Of a stretch of 64,000 nt of DNA, positions 20,966 through 28,945 are shown piece by piece. How positions within the stretch are numbered: the stretch's first letter is position 1; every line of letters starts with the position of its first letter. The position numbers and the translations under genes are program-made. The stretch spans positions 620,001 to 684,000 of the forward strand of contig NZ_JALJWH010000001.1 of assembly GCF_024168825.1 (NCBI RefSeq), read 5' to 3'. This DNA comes from Paenarthrobacter sp. A20 (GTDB lineage Bacteria; Actinomycetota; Actinomycetes; Actinomycetales; Micrococcaceae). The notes under the pieces are model-generated. The model did no database searches and was not told where the DNA came from. It worked only from the letters and a program-made list of their open reading frames with translations.

Positions 20966-21589
20966 ATGGATGAAAGCACCACTACCCTTTCCCTGGCCAT
21001 CGGCGCCAGGGTCAAGCAGGAACGCCAAACCCGCGGCTGGACCCTTGACCAGCTGGCTGCGGCCGCCGGCGTGAGCCGCCGCATGATCGTCAATGTGGAG
21101 CAAGGCGCGGCGAATCCCAGCATCGGCACGTTGCTTCGGATCAGCGACGCCCTGGGCGTCGGGCTACCGGCACTGGTGGAGCCGCCACTCCCGAAGCCGG
21201 TCAAAATCACCCGGAGCGGCGAAGGCGCCGCACTGTGGACCAGCGGGCAGGGCGGCCGGGGAATACTGGTGGCCGGAACCGAGTCGCCGGACGTGGTGGA
21301 ACTGTGGGACTGGACCCTGGGCCCCGGCGACAGCCATGGCAGCGAGGCACATGCCCCGGGCACCAAGGAACTCCTGCAGGTTCAGGCCGGCACCGTGACC
21401 GTCGATGCAGGGGAACAAATGGTGACCCTCGAAGTGGGCGACTCCATGACTTTCCCCGGCGACGTTGCCCACTCCTACGCCAACCAGGGCACCGGGCCAG
21501 CCAGATTCATCCTCGCAGTGTTTGAGCCGGGCGTGGGTTCGGGGCACCGGCAAGAGGCCGATAACCCCGGCCAGGGCACCAGCTCGTGA
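20966..21589 (+). CDS. XRE-family regulator with C-terminal cupin domain
   Basis: The 207-residue protein has an XRE helix-turn-helix at about 12-66 (TLDQLAAAAGVSRRMIVNVE, then NPSIGTLLRISDALGV) and a cupin fold at about 105-195 with the metal/ligand region GDSHGSEAHAPGTKE and a closing VGDSMTFPGDVAHSY. This layout senses a small ligand, often an amino acid or polyamine. ATG 20966 is preferred over the in-frame GTG 20948, which lies inside the palindrome. The stop overlaps the start of an EamA exporter, so regulator and exporter are made together and probably respond to the exported compound. Confidence 0.9.
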   Translation: MDESTTTLSLAIGARVKQERQTRGWTLDQLAAAAGVSRRMIVNVEQGAANPSIGTLLRISDALGVGLPALVEPPLPKPVKITRSGEGAALWTSGQGGRGILVAGTESPDVVELWDWTLGPGDSHGSEAHAPGTKELLQVQAGTVTVDAGEQMVTLEVGDSMTFPGDVAHSYANQGTGPARFILAVFEPGVGSGHRQEADNPGQGTSS

Positions 21590-22512
21590 GCGCCCCCAAA
21601 GGCGGCCCCATTCCGCCCTGGGGACTCGCCGTGGCAGCGATGCTCTCGGTGCAGCTGAGCTCCGCCTTGTCCGTGGGGCTCATCGCCGAGGTCGGCCCGG
21701 CCGGAACGGCGTGGCTGCGGCTCAGCCTGGGAGCCATCATCTTCCTGGCCATCGCCCGGCCACCGCTGCGCTCCGTTCGCCGGCACGACGTCCTGCCGCT
21801 CCTGGGACTTGGCATCGCTACCGGACTGATGACCATCATGTTCCTGGCCGCCGTGGAGCGAATCCCTTTGGGCACCACGGTCGCCATCGAATTCCTTGGC
21901 CCCCTGACGGTCGCGGCGGTCCGCAGCCACAACCGCCGGGCCCTGGCGTGGCCACTTCTTGCGCTGCTGGGAGTCGTCCTGCTCACCGAGCCCTGGCACG
22001 GCCACGTCGACCTGCTGGGCGTCATGTTCGCAGCCATTGCCGCGGCCGGATGGGGCGCATATATCCTGCTGACGCAATTGATCGGCGATCGCTTCACAGG
22101 AATCGGGGCTCTCTCGCTGACGGTCCCCATTGCCGCCGTGACGGCCGCCGTCGTCGGAATTCCGCAGGCAGTGGGCCACCTCAGCTGGGGCATCCTCGCG
22201 GGCGCGCTGGGCGTAGCCATCCTGATGCCGGTACTGCCGTTCGTGTTGGAGCTGAAGGCGTTGCGCCGCATGACCTCCACTGCGTTCGGCACACTGATGT
22301 CGCTGGAGCCCGCATTCGGAGTCCTTCTGGGGTTGTTGGTGCTGCACCAACAACCGTCCATCATCCAGTTCATCGGCATCGCGCTGGTTGTCTTCGCCGG
22401 TGCCGCCTCCCAGCGCGGCGGCAACCGGAACACGCCGCCCTTGGCCGAGCCAACCACCGTGGCGCCCGCGCCGGCGGCAGTATCAGCCGACCGCCCCAGC
22501 AAGGAGGCGTAA
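21586..22512 (+). CDS. EamA/DMT-family exporter, RhtA-like
   Basis: The GTG at 21586 overlaps the regulator stop as GTGA. The 308-residue protein has ten membrane helices in two EamA repeats, with WLRLSLGAIIFL in the first and the family's IQFIGIALVVFAGAAS at the end. The second repeat contains LKALRRMTSTAFGTLMSLEP, close to the RhtA threonine/homoserine exporter group. The tail is Pro/Ala-rich. Exported substrate is probably an amino acid or analogue, by family and by its coupling with an XRE-cupin regulator. Its stop codon forms part of the terminator stem. Confidence 0.88.
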   Translation: MSAPKGGPIPPWGLAVAAMLSVQLSSALSVGLIAEVGPAGTAWLRLSLGAIIFLAIARPPLRSVRRHDVLPLLGLGIATGLMTIMFLAAVERIPLGTTVAIEFLGPLTVAAVRSHNRRALAWPLLALLGVVLLTEPWHGHVDLLGVMFAAIAAAGWGAYILLTQLIGDRFTGIGALSLTVPIAAVTAAVVGIPQAVGHLSWGILAGALGVAILMPVLPFVLELKALRRMTSTAFGTLMSLEPAFGVLLGLLVLHQQPSIIQFIGIALVVFAGAASQRGGNRNTPPLAEPTTVAPAPAAVSADRPSKEA

Positions 22513-22544
22513 CGCACGACGGCGACCTGCCGCCGTCGTGCGTT
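22511..22544. terminator. Terminator hairpin, repeated-family copy 2
   Basis: A perfect 14-bp inverted repeat (aacgcacgacggcg, loop acctgc, cgccgtcgtgcgtt) starts inside the TAA stop of the EamA gene and lies before the convergent oxidoreductase gene. It is followed by ccttgcgtc, as in copy 1. Confidence 0.8.
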
Positions 22545-22567
22545 CCTTGCGTCGGGCAGCGCGGACC

Positions 22568-23620
22568 TCAGATGGTGATGGCCACCTTGCCACGCACGTT
22601 GCCCGCATCGAAGTAGCGCATGGCCTCCGGGACTTGCGCCAGCGGATAGGTGCGGTGGATGGCCGGCGTGATGGTTCCGGCGTCCAGGAGCCCGGCTAGG
22701 AGCTCAAGATCTGCAGCCTTCTGCGTGCCCACGATCATGGTGAGCCGCTGGCGGATGAAGGGGGAGAGCGCCACTGCGCGGAGCTGCCTGTCCATGCTTC
22801 CCGTCCACGTGCCGCCTTCCTCGCCCCCGGTGATCACGGCCGTCCCCGCCGATGTGAGTGACCGGCGTAGACGCGAAACGGAGGGGTTTCCCGCGATGTC
22901 GAGGATGACGTCGTACTGCACGGATCCGTCAGCGAAACCCTGCTGGGAGTAGTCGATGACATGATCGGCGCCGAGGGCACTGACCATGTCCACCTTCGCT
23001 GTGCTGGCCACTCCGGTGACTTCAGCACCGGCTGCCTTGGCGAGCTGCACCGCGTAGCTGCCTACTCCGCCCGAGGCTCCGGTGACCAGGACTTTGACCC
23101 CCTGCGATGACGGGCCGCGGCCGGGGTCGATGCCGCCCGCGCGCAAGGCGATCAGGGCGGTGCAGGCGGACACCGGCACCACTGCCGCCTGCTCGTAGCT
23201 GATGTTGTCCGGCTTGTGGGCCAACTGGCTTTCGCGGGCAGCGGAGTACTCGGCGAAGGCCCCCTTCCCTGACCCGAAGACGTGGTCGCCCACGGAGAAC
23301 CGGGTTACTTTCGCGCCGACGGCCTCCACGGTGCCGGCGAGGTCCAGCCCGGGAACAGGGTTCTTCGGGGTCTTGAACCCGTAGACCGGGCGCAACGCGT
23401 ACGGCAGGCCTGTGGTGAGGTGCCAGGTACCGCGATCGAGCCCGGCGGCATGGACCTTCACCAGCACCTCATTCTCTGCGATGGCGGGCTGTGGGACCCG
23501 TGCTTCATGGAGGACATCGGCGGGACCGTAACCCTCCTGCACAATGGCCCGCATGGTTGGACCCTGCAACGCCTGATTCTTGTGGTGACGGGATTCCTTG
23601 GCTTGCTGACCAGTGGTCAT
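22568..23620 (-). CDS. Zinc-independent NADPH:quinone oxidoreductase-type enzyme (MDR family)
   Basis: The 350-residue protein has the medium-chain reductase fold: GroES-like N-terminus with VKVHAAGLDRGTWHL, then the Rossmann motif VTGASGGVGSYAVQLAKAAGA. The Cys/His zinc ligands of alcohol dehydrogenases are absent, which places it with quinone oxidoreductases and enoyl reductases. ATG 23620 has AAAGG at nine bases; an internal ATG 23554 with a weaker site would remove 22 residues and is where homologous folds begin, so the true start is open. It is divergent from a TetR gene with paired operator boxes between them and is probably induced by an electrophile or aromatic compound. Confidence 0.88.
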   Translation of the reverse strand: MTTGQQAKESRHHKNQALQGPTMRAIVQEGYGPADVLHEARVPQPAIAENEVLVKVHAAGLDRGTWHLTTGLPYALRPVYGFKTPKNPVPGLDLAGTVEAVGAKVTRFSVGDHVFGSGKGAFAEYSAARESQLAHKPDNISYEQAAVVPVSACTALIALRAGGIDPGRGPSSQGVKVLVTGASGGVGSYAVQLAKAAGAEVTGVASTAKVDMVSALGADHVIDYSQQGFADGSVQYDVILDIAGNPSVSRLRRSLTSAGTAVITGGEEGGTWTGSMDRQLRAVALSPFIRQRLTMIVGTQKAADLELLAGLLDAGTITPAIHRTYPLAQVPEAMRYFDAGNVRGKVAITI

Positions 23621-23664
23621 GGCCGGACCTTTCAGTACTTGTGGGGCTGGGGTTTGCGGTTTTC

Positions 23665-23699
23665 GTACGCTGTACCAATGAGATTACCGTACACTGTAC
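23665..23699. promoter_or_regulatory. Paired GTAC-nnn-GTAC operator boxes
   Basis: The palindromes gtacgctgtac (23665-23675) and gtacactgtac (23689-23699) lie 24 bases apart, on about the same face of the helix, between a divergent TetR gene and an oxidoreductase gene. They are strong candidates for the TetR binding sites. Confidence 0.65.
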
Positions 23700-23736
23700 T
23701 AAACCGCTAGAGGCCAGCCCTGAACCAAGGAGTCCC

Positions 23737-24402
23737 GTGTCCCCCGCAGCATCCCAGCGACTCTCCCTCAGCCGGGAGCGAGTGCTTGAGTGCGCCGTTG
23801 CCCTCGCCGACGAGTCGGGCATAGCGGGACTGACAATCCGCACGCTCGCCCAGAGCATGGGAACCAAACCCATGTCGCTCTACTACTACGTGGCCAACAA
23901 GGACGAGATCCTGGATGGCATCGTGGACATGGTCTTCAGTCAAATCGAACTGCCGGCGCCCGATGGAAACTGGCGCGAGCAGATGCAGCTGCGGGCCCAC
24001 CGCATGAGATCTACGCTCAGGCGCCATCCCTGGGCCGTCGGGCTGCTGGAAAGCCGGACAGCGCCCGGCCCGGCAACCCTCCGCCACCACGAAGCAACGC
24101 TTGCGACGCTGCGGAGTGCAGGATTCTCCGTGCAGCTGACCGCCCACGCCTATGCACTCCTGGACAGCTACATCTACGGATTCGTCCTCCAGGAAGCTGC
24201 CCTTCCTTTCGAAGGCCGCAACACCGCCGCCGAGATCACCAAGCCCATCATGGAACGCTTCGCCACAGGTGAGTATCCGCGCATGGTGGAGATCGCCGTC
24301 GAACATGTCCTCAAACCCGGCTACGACTTTGGCGACGAATTCGGGTTCGGCCTGGACCTCATCCTTGACGGCCTCAGCCGTCTGGCAGGAGACGCGGACT
24401 AG
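23737..24402 (+). CDS. TetR-family repressor with TetR_C-type ligand domain
   Basis: The GTG at 23737 has AAGGAG directly upstream at a good distance. The 221-residue protein has the helix-turn-helix LTIRTLAQSMGTKPMSLYYYVANKDE, the classical TetR(Class) version with three tyrosines, followed by a C-terminal domain with HRMRSTLRRHPWAVGLLESR and YGFVLQEAALPFE, typical of the TetR_C group. It is divergent from the quinone oxidoreductase gene and lies ten bases before a GH15 gene on the same strand, so the GH15 gene may share its transcript although a functional link is not obvious. Confidence 0.88.
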   Translation: MSPAASQRLSLSRERVLECAVALADESGIAGLTIRTLAQSMGTKPMSLYYYVANKDEILDGIVDMVFSQIELPAPDGNWREQMQLRAHRMRSTLRRHPWAVGLLESRTAPGPATLRHHEATLATLRSAGFSVQLTAHAYALLDSYIYGFVLQEAALPFEGRNTAAEITKPIMERFATGEYPRMVEIAVEHVLKPGYDFGDEFGFGLDLILDGLSRLAGDAD

Positions 24403-24412
24403 GATCTGATCC

Positions 24413-26272
24413 ATGGCCAGGATTGAGGACTACGCGATCATCGGGGACTTGAACACCGCCGCCTTGGTGGGGCGGAGCGGGTCCATTGACTGGATGTGCC
24501 TGCCACGGTTCGACTCTCCCGCCTGCTTCGCGTCCTTGCTGCACACTCCCGATGCCGGCCGCTGGCTCCTGGCTCCTGCCGGCACGCCCGACGGCGGCAA
24601 CTGCACCCGCCGCCACTACCGCGAGGACACCCTCGTCCTGGAAACGGAGTGGGAAGTGGACGGCGGCGCTGTCCGGGTCATCGACTTCATGCCGGTCCGC
24701 GACGACGCCGTGGACCTGGTGCGGATCGTGGAGGGCATATCCGGCCAAGTGGACATGCACATGGAGCTGGTCCTGCGCTTCGACTACGGCAGCGTGGTGC
24801 CGTGGGTCCGGCACAGCAAGCACGGCATCAGCGCAGTGGCGGGGCCGGACTCGGCCTATCTCACCACCCACGCCCCGCTTGAAGGCCGGGACAAGCGAAC
24901 GTACAGCGACTTCACCGTCCGCGCAGGCGACAGGGTTCCGTTCGTGCTGCGCTGGGCACCCAGCCACGAACGGGAACCACGGCGGATCGATCCCTTTCGA
25001 GCGCTCGAAGCAACAGAGTCGTTCTGGCTGGAATGGATCGGCCGCAGCGAGATGGCAGGGAAGTACAAGGAGCCCGTGGAGCGGTCCCTGATCACCCTCA
25101 AAGCGTTGACCTATGCGCCAACCGGGGGCATCGTGGCCGCCGCGACGACGTCCCTGCCCGAGCAAATCGGCGGACCCCGCAACTGGGATTACCGATACTG
25201 CTGGCTCCGCGATGCCACCCTGACCCTGCAATCCCTGTTGGCGGCCGGCTACACCGAGGAGGCATCCGCGTGGCGGGACTGGTTGCTGCGCGCTATCGCC
25301 GGCGACCCATCGGAACTTCAGATCGTGTACGGACTCGACGGCGCGAGGAGACTCCCGGAAGCGGACATACCGTGGCTCTCCGGTTACGAAGGGTCCATGC
25401 CGGTGCGCACCGGAAACGCTGCGGCTCCCCAGCTTCAACTGGATGTGTGGGGCGAAGTCCTGGATGGCCTCTCCCTGACGCGCGCGGCTTTCCAGGACGG
25501 CACCGTGGACAACTCCTGGGACATCCAGATCGCCCTGATGGAGTATCTCGAAGGAGCCTGGGACCAGCCGGACAACGGACTCTGGGAAATGCGCGGACCG
25601 AGGCAGCACTTCACCCACTCCAAGGTCATGGCATGGGTGGCCGCGGATCGGATGGTCAAGGGCGTGAGGACCTCCGGGCTGCCCGGCCCGGCCGACAGGT
25701 GGGCGGCCCTCCGCAGCGAAATCCACGCGGAAGTTATGACCAAGGGGTTTGACGAGGGACTCAACACCTTTGTCCAGTCCTACGGCAGCAAGGACCTGGA
25801 TGCGAGCCTGCTCCTGATCCCGCGCGTCGGATTCCTCCCGCACCGCCATCCAAGGGTCGCCGGAACGGTAGCAGCAATCCAGGAAGGACTGACCGACGAC
25901 GGCCTGGTCCTCCGATACAGAACCCAGTCCGGACACGACGGCCTGCCCGGCGACGAAGGAGTGTTCCTGGCCTGTTCGTTCTGGTTGGTGGATGCACTGC
26001 TGGGCATTGGCCGCTCAGGCGAGGCCACCAGGCTCTTTGAGCGGCTGCTCACCCTCCGCAACGACGTTGGTTTGCTGAGCGAGGAGTGGGACCCCCGAAC
26101 CCAGCGCCAACTCGGCAACACTCCCCAGGCGTTCAGCCACTTCCCCCTCATCCACAGCGCCCTGCAGTTGCACCACGGAGAGGCCCATAAGAGCGACACT
26201 CCGCTCGGCCACCCCAAGCACCCGGGGCAATCCAGCGGCTCTACCCTTCGGAATGATCCTCGCCTTCGCTAA
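24413..26272 (+). CDS. Glycoside hydrolase family 15 protein (glucoamylase/trehalase type)
   Basis: The 619-residue cytoplasmic protein has an N-terminal beta-sandwich (1-210) that starts IEDYAIIGDLNTAALVGRSG, then an (alpha/alpha)6 barrel. Visible family signatures include RNWDYRYCWLRDATLTL, NGLWEMRG and HSKVMAWVAADRM. The two catalytic glutamates are expected at the WEMRG and FLACSFW regions. In actinobacteria, this no-signal GH15 group includes trehalases and glucan alpha-glucosidases, so it may take part in trehalose or glycogen turnover. The specific substrate cannot be read. ATG 24413 is preceded by AGGATC. Confidence 0.88.
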   Translation: MARIEDYAIIGDLNTAALVGRSGSIDWMCLPRFDSPACFASLLHTPDAGRWLLAPAGTPDGGNCTRRHYREDTLVLETEWEVDGGAVRVIDFMPVRDDAVDLVRIVEGISGQVDMHMELVLRFDYGSVVPWVRHSKHGISAVAGPDSAYLTTHAPLEGRDKRTYSDFTVRAGDRVPFVLRWAPSHEREPRRIDPFRALEATESFWLEWIGRSEMAGKYKEPVERSLITLKALTYAPTGGIVAAATTSLPEQIGGPRNWDYRYCWLRDATLTLQSLLAAGYTEEASAWRDWLLRAIAGDPSELQIVYGLDGARRLPEADIPWLSGYEGSMPVRTGNAAAPQLQLDVWGEVLDGLSLTRAAFQDGTVDNSWDIQIALMEYLEGAWDQPDNGLWEMRGPRQHFTHSKVMAWVAADRMVKGVRTSGLPGPADRWAALRSEIHAEVMTKGFDEGLNTFVQSYGSKDLDASLLLIPRVGFLPHRHPRVAGTVAAIQEGLTDDGLVLRYRTQSGHDGLPGDEGVFLACSFWLVDALLGIGRSGEATRLFERLLTLRNDVGLLSEEWDPRTQRQLGNTPQAFSHFPLIHSALQLHHGEAHKSDTPLGHPKHPGQSSGSTLRNDPRLR

Positions 26273-26441
26273 CGGGCGGTTCGCCCTTATGGCTCGCTTC
26301 CTCCAGATGAAGGTCCAGCTTGCGCTCGGCCTCACGCCGCCGCTGGCCGATGGTCCGCATCTGCTGGGTTGTGGGGTCTCCCCTGTCCTCCAACGCTCCG
26401 CCTGACGGCGCGGCGGGCTGCACATTCTCTTGTTCGCCCAT
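26241..26441 (-). CDS. Small charged protein, unknown
   Basis: A 66-residue frame begins MGEQENVQPAAPSGGALEDR and runs to a C-terminal acidic tail, with a basic helical middle (MRTIGQRRREAERKLDLHL). It overlaps the 3' end of the GH15 gene by 32 bases on the other strand. Composition is protein-like and it fills a gap between two genes, but the ribosome site (GGGA at about nine bases) is weak. No family is recognised. Confidence 0.45.
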   Translation of the reverse strand: MGEQENVQPAAPSGGALEDRGDPTTQQMRTIGQRRREAERKLDLHLEEASHKGEPPVSEGEDHSEG

Positions 26442-26573
26442 AAGTAAATCGTCCCATCGCCACTGCTTTTGCGATAGCAGCAATTGCTTGCTTGGGTGGT
26501 TGGCCCTCGACCGGTAGCGTGAGCCACAGACAGGTTGCCCCGCTGCGGGCGAACGATTCCAAGGAGCTGGCCC

Positions 26574-27974
26574 ATGAGCAGATCCCACCGAGCGTCACAC
26601 CACCAACCGGACACCGCCGTCGAACTCAACCCCCTGTTCAGCAGGCCCGGTGAATCCACTATCTTTCCCCGCTTCACCCTGCCGGACGGCGAATCCCTGC
26701 CGGGCACCGCGTACCAGGTAGTCCACGACGAAGCCATGCTGGACGGGAACTCCCGGCTGAACCTGGCGACGTTCGTCGGGACGTGGATGGAAGCGGAAGC
26801 AGCGAAGCTCTACGCCGAGACGTTCGACAAGAACATGATCGACAAAGACGAGTACCCCCAAACGGCGCTCATCGAAACCCGGTGCTGGCGGATGCTGGCG
26901 GATTTGTGGAACGCCCCCGACCCCGAGAAGAGCATCGGCACCTCCACCATCGGGTCCTCCGAAGCCTGCATGCTGGGCGGCTTGGCCTTGAAGCGACGCT
27001 GGCAACATGCCCGGCGGGCCGCAGGTGAGTCCACGGAGAAGCCCAACCTCGTCCTGAGCTCGGCGGTCCAGGTGTGTTGGGAGAAGTTCTGCAATTACTG
27101 GGACGTGGAGCCTCGTTTCGTCCCGGTCTCCACCGAACATCCCACGCTGGACGGCCACGACCTGGACCAGTACGTGGATGCGAACACCATCGGCGTTGTG
27201 GCCATCCTGGGCGTGACCTACACCGGCTTGTACGAACCGGTGGAGCTGATCTCCAATGCGTTGGACGACATCCAGGCACGCCGCGGCCTGGATGTCCCGA
27301 TCCACGTGGACGGCGCTTCCGGAGCGATGGTGGCCCCGTTCCTGCAACCCGAAACCGTATGGGATTTCCGGCTCCCGCGCGTAGCCTCGATCAACACCTC
27401 CGGCCACAAATACGGACTGGTGTATCCCGGCCTCGGATGGGTGGTGTGGCGGGACGCAGCGGCACTCCCCGAGGACCTGATCTTCCACGTCAGCTACCTC
27501 GGCGGGGACATGCCAACTTTTGCGCTGAACTTCTCACGGCCCGGCGCCCAGGTCCTGCTGCAGTATTACCTCTTCCTCCGTCTCGGGTTTGCCGGCTACA
27601 GGTCCGTCCAAGCGACGTCCCGCGATGTCGCGCTGTACCTGTCCAGCGAGATCGGAGCCATGGATGCGTTCACCCTCTGGAGCGATGGTTCCGACATCCC
27701 TGTGTTCGCGTGGCAGCTCACCGACGGCCACACGGAGCACTGGAACCTCCACCATCTATCCGAGCGCCTGCGCATGAATGGGTGGCTTGTTCCGGCCTAT
27801 CCCTTGCCTGATGGTTTGAGCGACGTAACGGTCCAGAGGATCGTGGTCCGCAACGGTTTCACACGCGATCTCGCGTCCAGTTTCCTGGCCGACCTCACGA
27901 AGGAAGTGGACTACCTCGACAGCCTCACTGCACCGATGCCCACGGACAAGCAGGCCGAGGGCTTCCACCACTGA
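26574..27974 (+). CDS. gadB: Glutamate decarboxylase, PLP-dependent
   Basis: The ATG at 26574 has AAGGAG at seven bases. The 466-residue enzyme matches group II PLP decarboxylases of the GadA/GadB type: TSTIGSSEACMLGGLALKRRW near the phosphate site, HVDGASGAMVAPF with the Asp that pairs with the pyridine ring, and SGHKYG with Lys279 for the PLP Schiff base. It converts glutamate to GABA and consumes a proton, a common acid-resistance route. No glutamate/GABA antiporter gene is adjacent. A class II glutamine amidotransferase follows 20 bases later. Confidence 0.93.
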   Translation: MSRSHRASHHQPDTAVELNPLFSRPGESTIFPRFTLPDGESLPGTAYQVVHDEAMLDGNSRLNLATFVGTWMEAEAAKLYAETFDKNMIDKDEYPQTALIETRCWRMLADLWNAPDPEKSIGTSTIGSSEACMLGGLALKRRWQHARRAAGESTEKPNLVLSSAVQVCWEKFCNYWDVEPRFVPVSTEHPTLDGHDLDQYVDANTIGVVAILGVTYTGLYEPVELISNALDDIQARRGLDVPIHVDGASGAMVAPFLQPETVWDFRLPRVASINTSGHKYGLVYPGLGWVVWRDAAALPEDLIFHVSYLGGDMPTFALNFSRPGAQVLLQYYLFLRLGFAGYRSVQATSRDVALYLSSEIGAMDAFTLWSDGSDIPVFAWQLTDGHTEHWNLHHLSERLRMNGWLVPAYPLPDGLSDVTVQRIVVRNGFTRDLASSFLADLTKEVDYLDSLTAPMPTDKQAEGFHH

Positions 27975-27994
27975 CTCTTGGAAGGGAGACCTCC

Positions 27995-28861
27995 ATGTGC
28001 CGACTCTTCGGACTCCACGCCGGTCCATGGCCGGTCCGCGCCACGTTCTGGCTCCTGGACGCCCCGGACAGCCTGTCCGTTCAGAGCCGGCGGGAGCCTG
28101 ACGGTGCCGGCATAGGAACCTTTGATGCGGCAGGCAAGGCGCATGTGGCCAAGCAGCCTCTGGCCGCGTGGGAGGATCACGCCTTCGCCCGCGAAGCGCG
28201 TGACCTGAAGAGCACCACCTTCCTTGCCCATGTGCGGTACGCCAGCACCGGTGCGCTCACCATGGTCAACACGCATCCGTTCGAGCAGGATGGGCGACTG
28301 TTTGCGCACAACGGTGTTCTCCACGGGCTCGAGCAACTCGATCAGCGCCTCACCGAACTCGGGGTGATGGACCTGGTGCTGGGTCAGTCTGACAGCGAGC
28401 GCCTGTTCGCGCTCATCACGGCTGAAACCCGCCGCGCCGGTGGGGACGTCGGCGCGGGCATCACCCACGCCATCGGCTGGATCGCCGAGGCACTGCCGGT
28501 GTTCAGCCTCAACTTCATCCTGACCACGGCAACGGACATGTGGGCGCTGAGATACCCGGCCACACATGCGTTGTATGTGCTTGAACGGAACCCTGCCGCG
28601 CCGGATCCGGCAGCACCACTCGAGGCCCGAAGCAAGCGGATCCATTCGCGAAGCACCGAGCTGTCCCGATCCCCGCACGTCCTTTTCGCTACCGAGCCAA
28701 TGGACCACAATCCGGGCTGGCGGGCCATGGATTCCGGCGAACTGGTCCACGTGGGAGCGGATCTGGCAGTGACCTCCACGGTGCCCTTCCCGGATGCGCC
28801 TGCACAGTTGCTCAGCCTGGCCGACCTTGAACCGACCGCGGCGGCGTCGCAGCAGCCTTGA
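27995..28861 (+). CDS. Class II glutamine amidotransferase, YafJ/EgtC-like
   Basis: The ATG at 27995 has AAGGGAG upstream. The 288-residue protein starts with Cys2 (MCRLFGLHAG), the nucleophile of the Ntn-type glutaminase fold, and carries HVRYASTGALTMVNTHPF and FAHNGVLHG with the Asn-Gly oxyanion pair. This is the standalone YafJ/EgtC group, not the domain fused to purine or glucosamine synthases. In this operon position, after glutamate decarboxylase, it may hydrolyse glutamine or a gamma-glutamyl compound to feed glutamate to the decarboxylase; that link is inferred. A terminator hairpin follows. Confidence 0.85.
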   Translation: MCRLFGLHAGPWPVRATFWLLDAPDSLSVQSRREPDGAGIGTFDAAGKAHVAKQPLAAWEDHAFAREARDLKSTTFLAHVRYASTGALTMVNTHPFEQDGRLFAHNGVLHGLEQLDQRLTELGVMDLVLGQSDSERLFALITAETRRAGGDVGAGITHAIGWIAEALPVFSLNFILTTATDMWALRYPATHALYVLERNPAAPDPAAPLEARSKRIHSRSTELSRSPHVLFATEPMDHNPGWRAMDSGELVHVGADLAVTSTVPFPDAPAQLLSLADLEPTAAASQQP

Positions 28862-28895
28862 CCGCGGCTTCAGATGCCGGAACCAGACGAGGTCA

Positions 28896-28927
28896 ACGCA
28901 CGACGGCGACCTGCCGCCGTCGTGCGT
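28896..28927. terminator. Terminator hairpin, repeated-family copy 3
   Basis: A 13-bp perfect inverted repeat (acgcacgacggcg, loop acctgc, cgccgtcgtgcgt) lies between convergent genes. The stem and loop are the same as copy 2, and ccttgcgt follows nearby. Confidence 0.8.
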
Positions 28928-28945
28928 GTGCCGCCTTGCGTGGCG

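Noticed and set aside
24374..25936. Long minus-strand open frame opposite the GH15 gene
   Set aside because: Antisense shadow; composition is Gly/Arg/His-rich without motifs, and GH15 motifs are clear on the plus strand.
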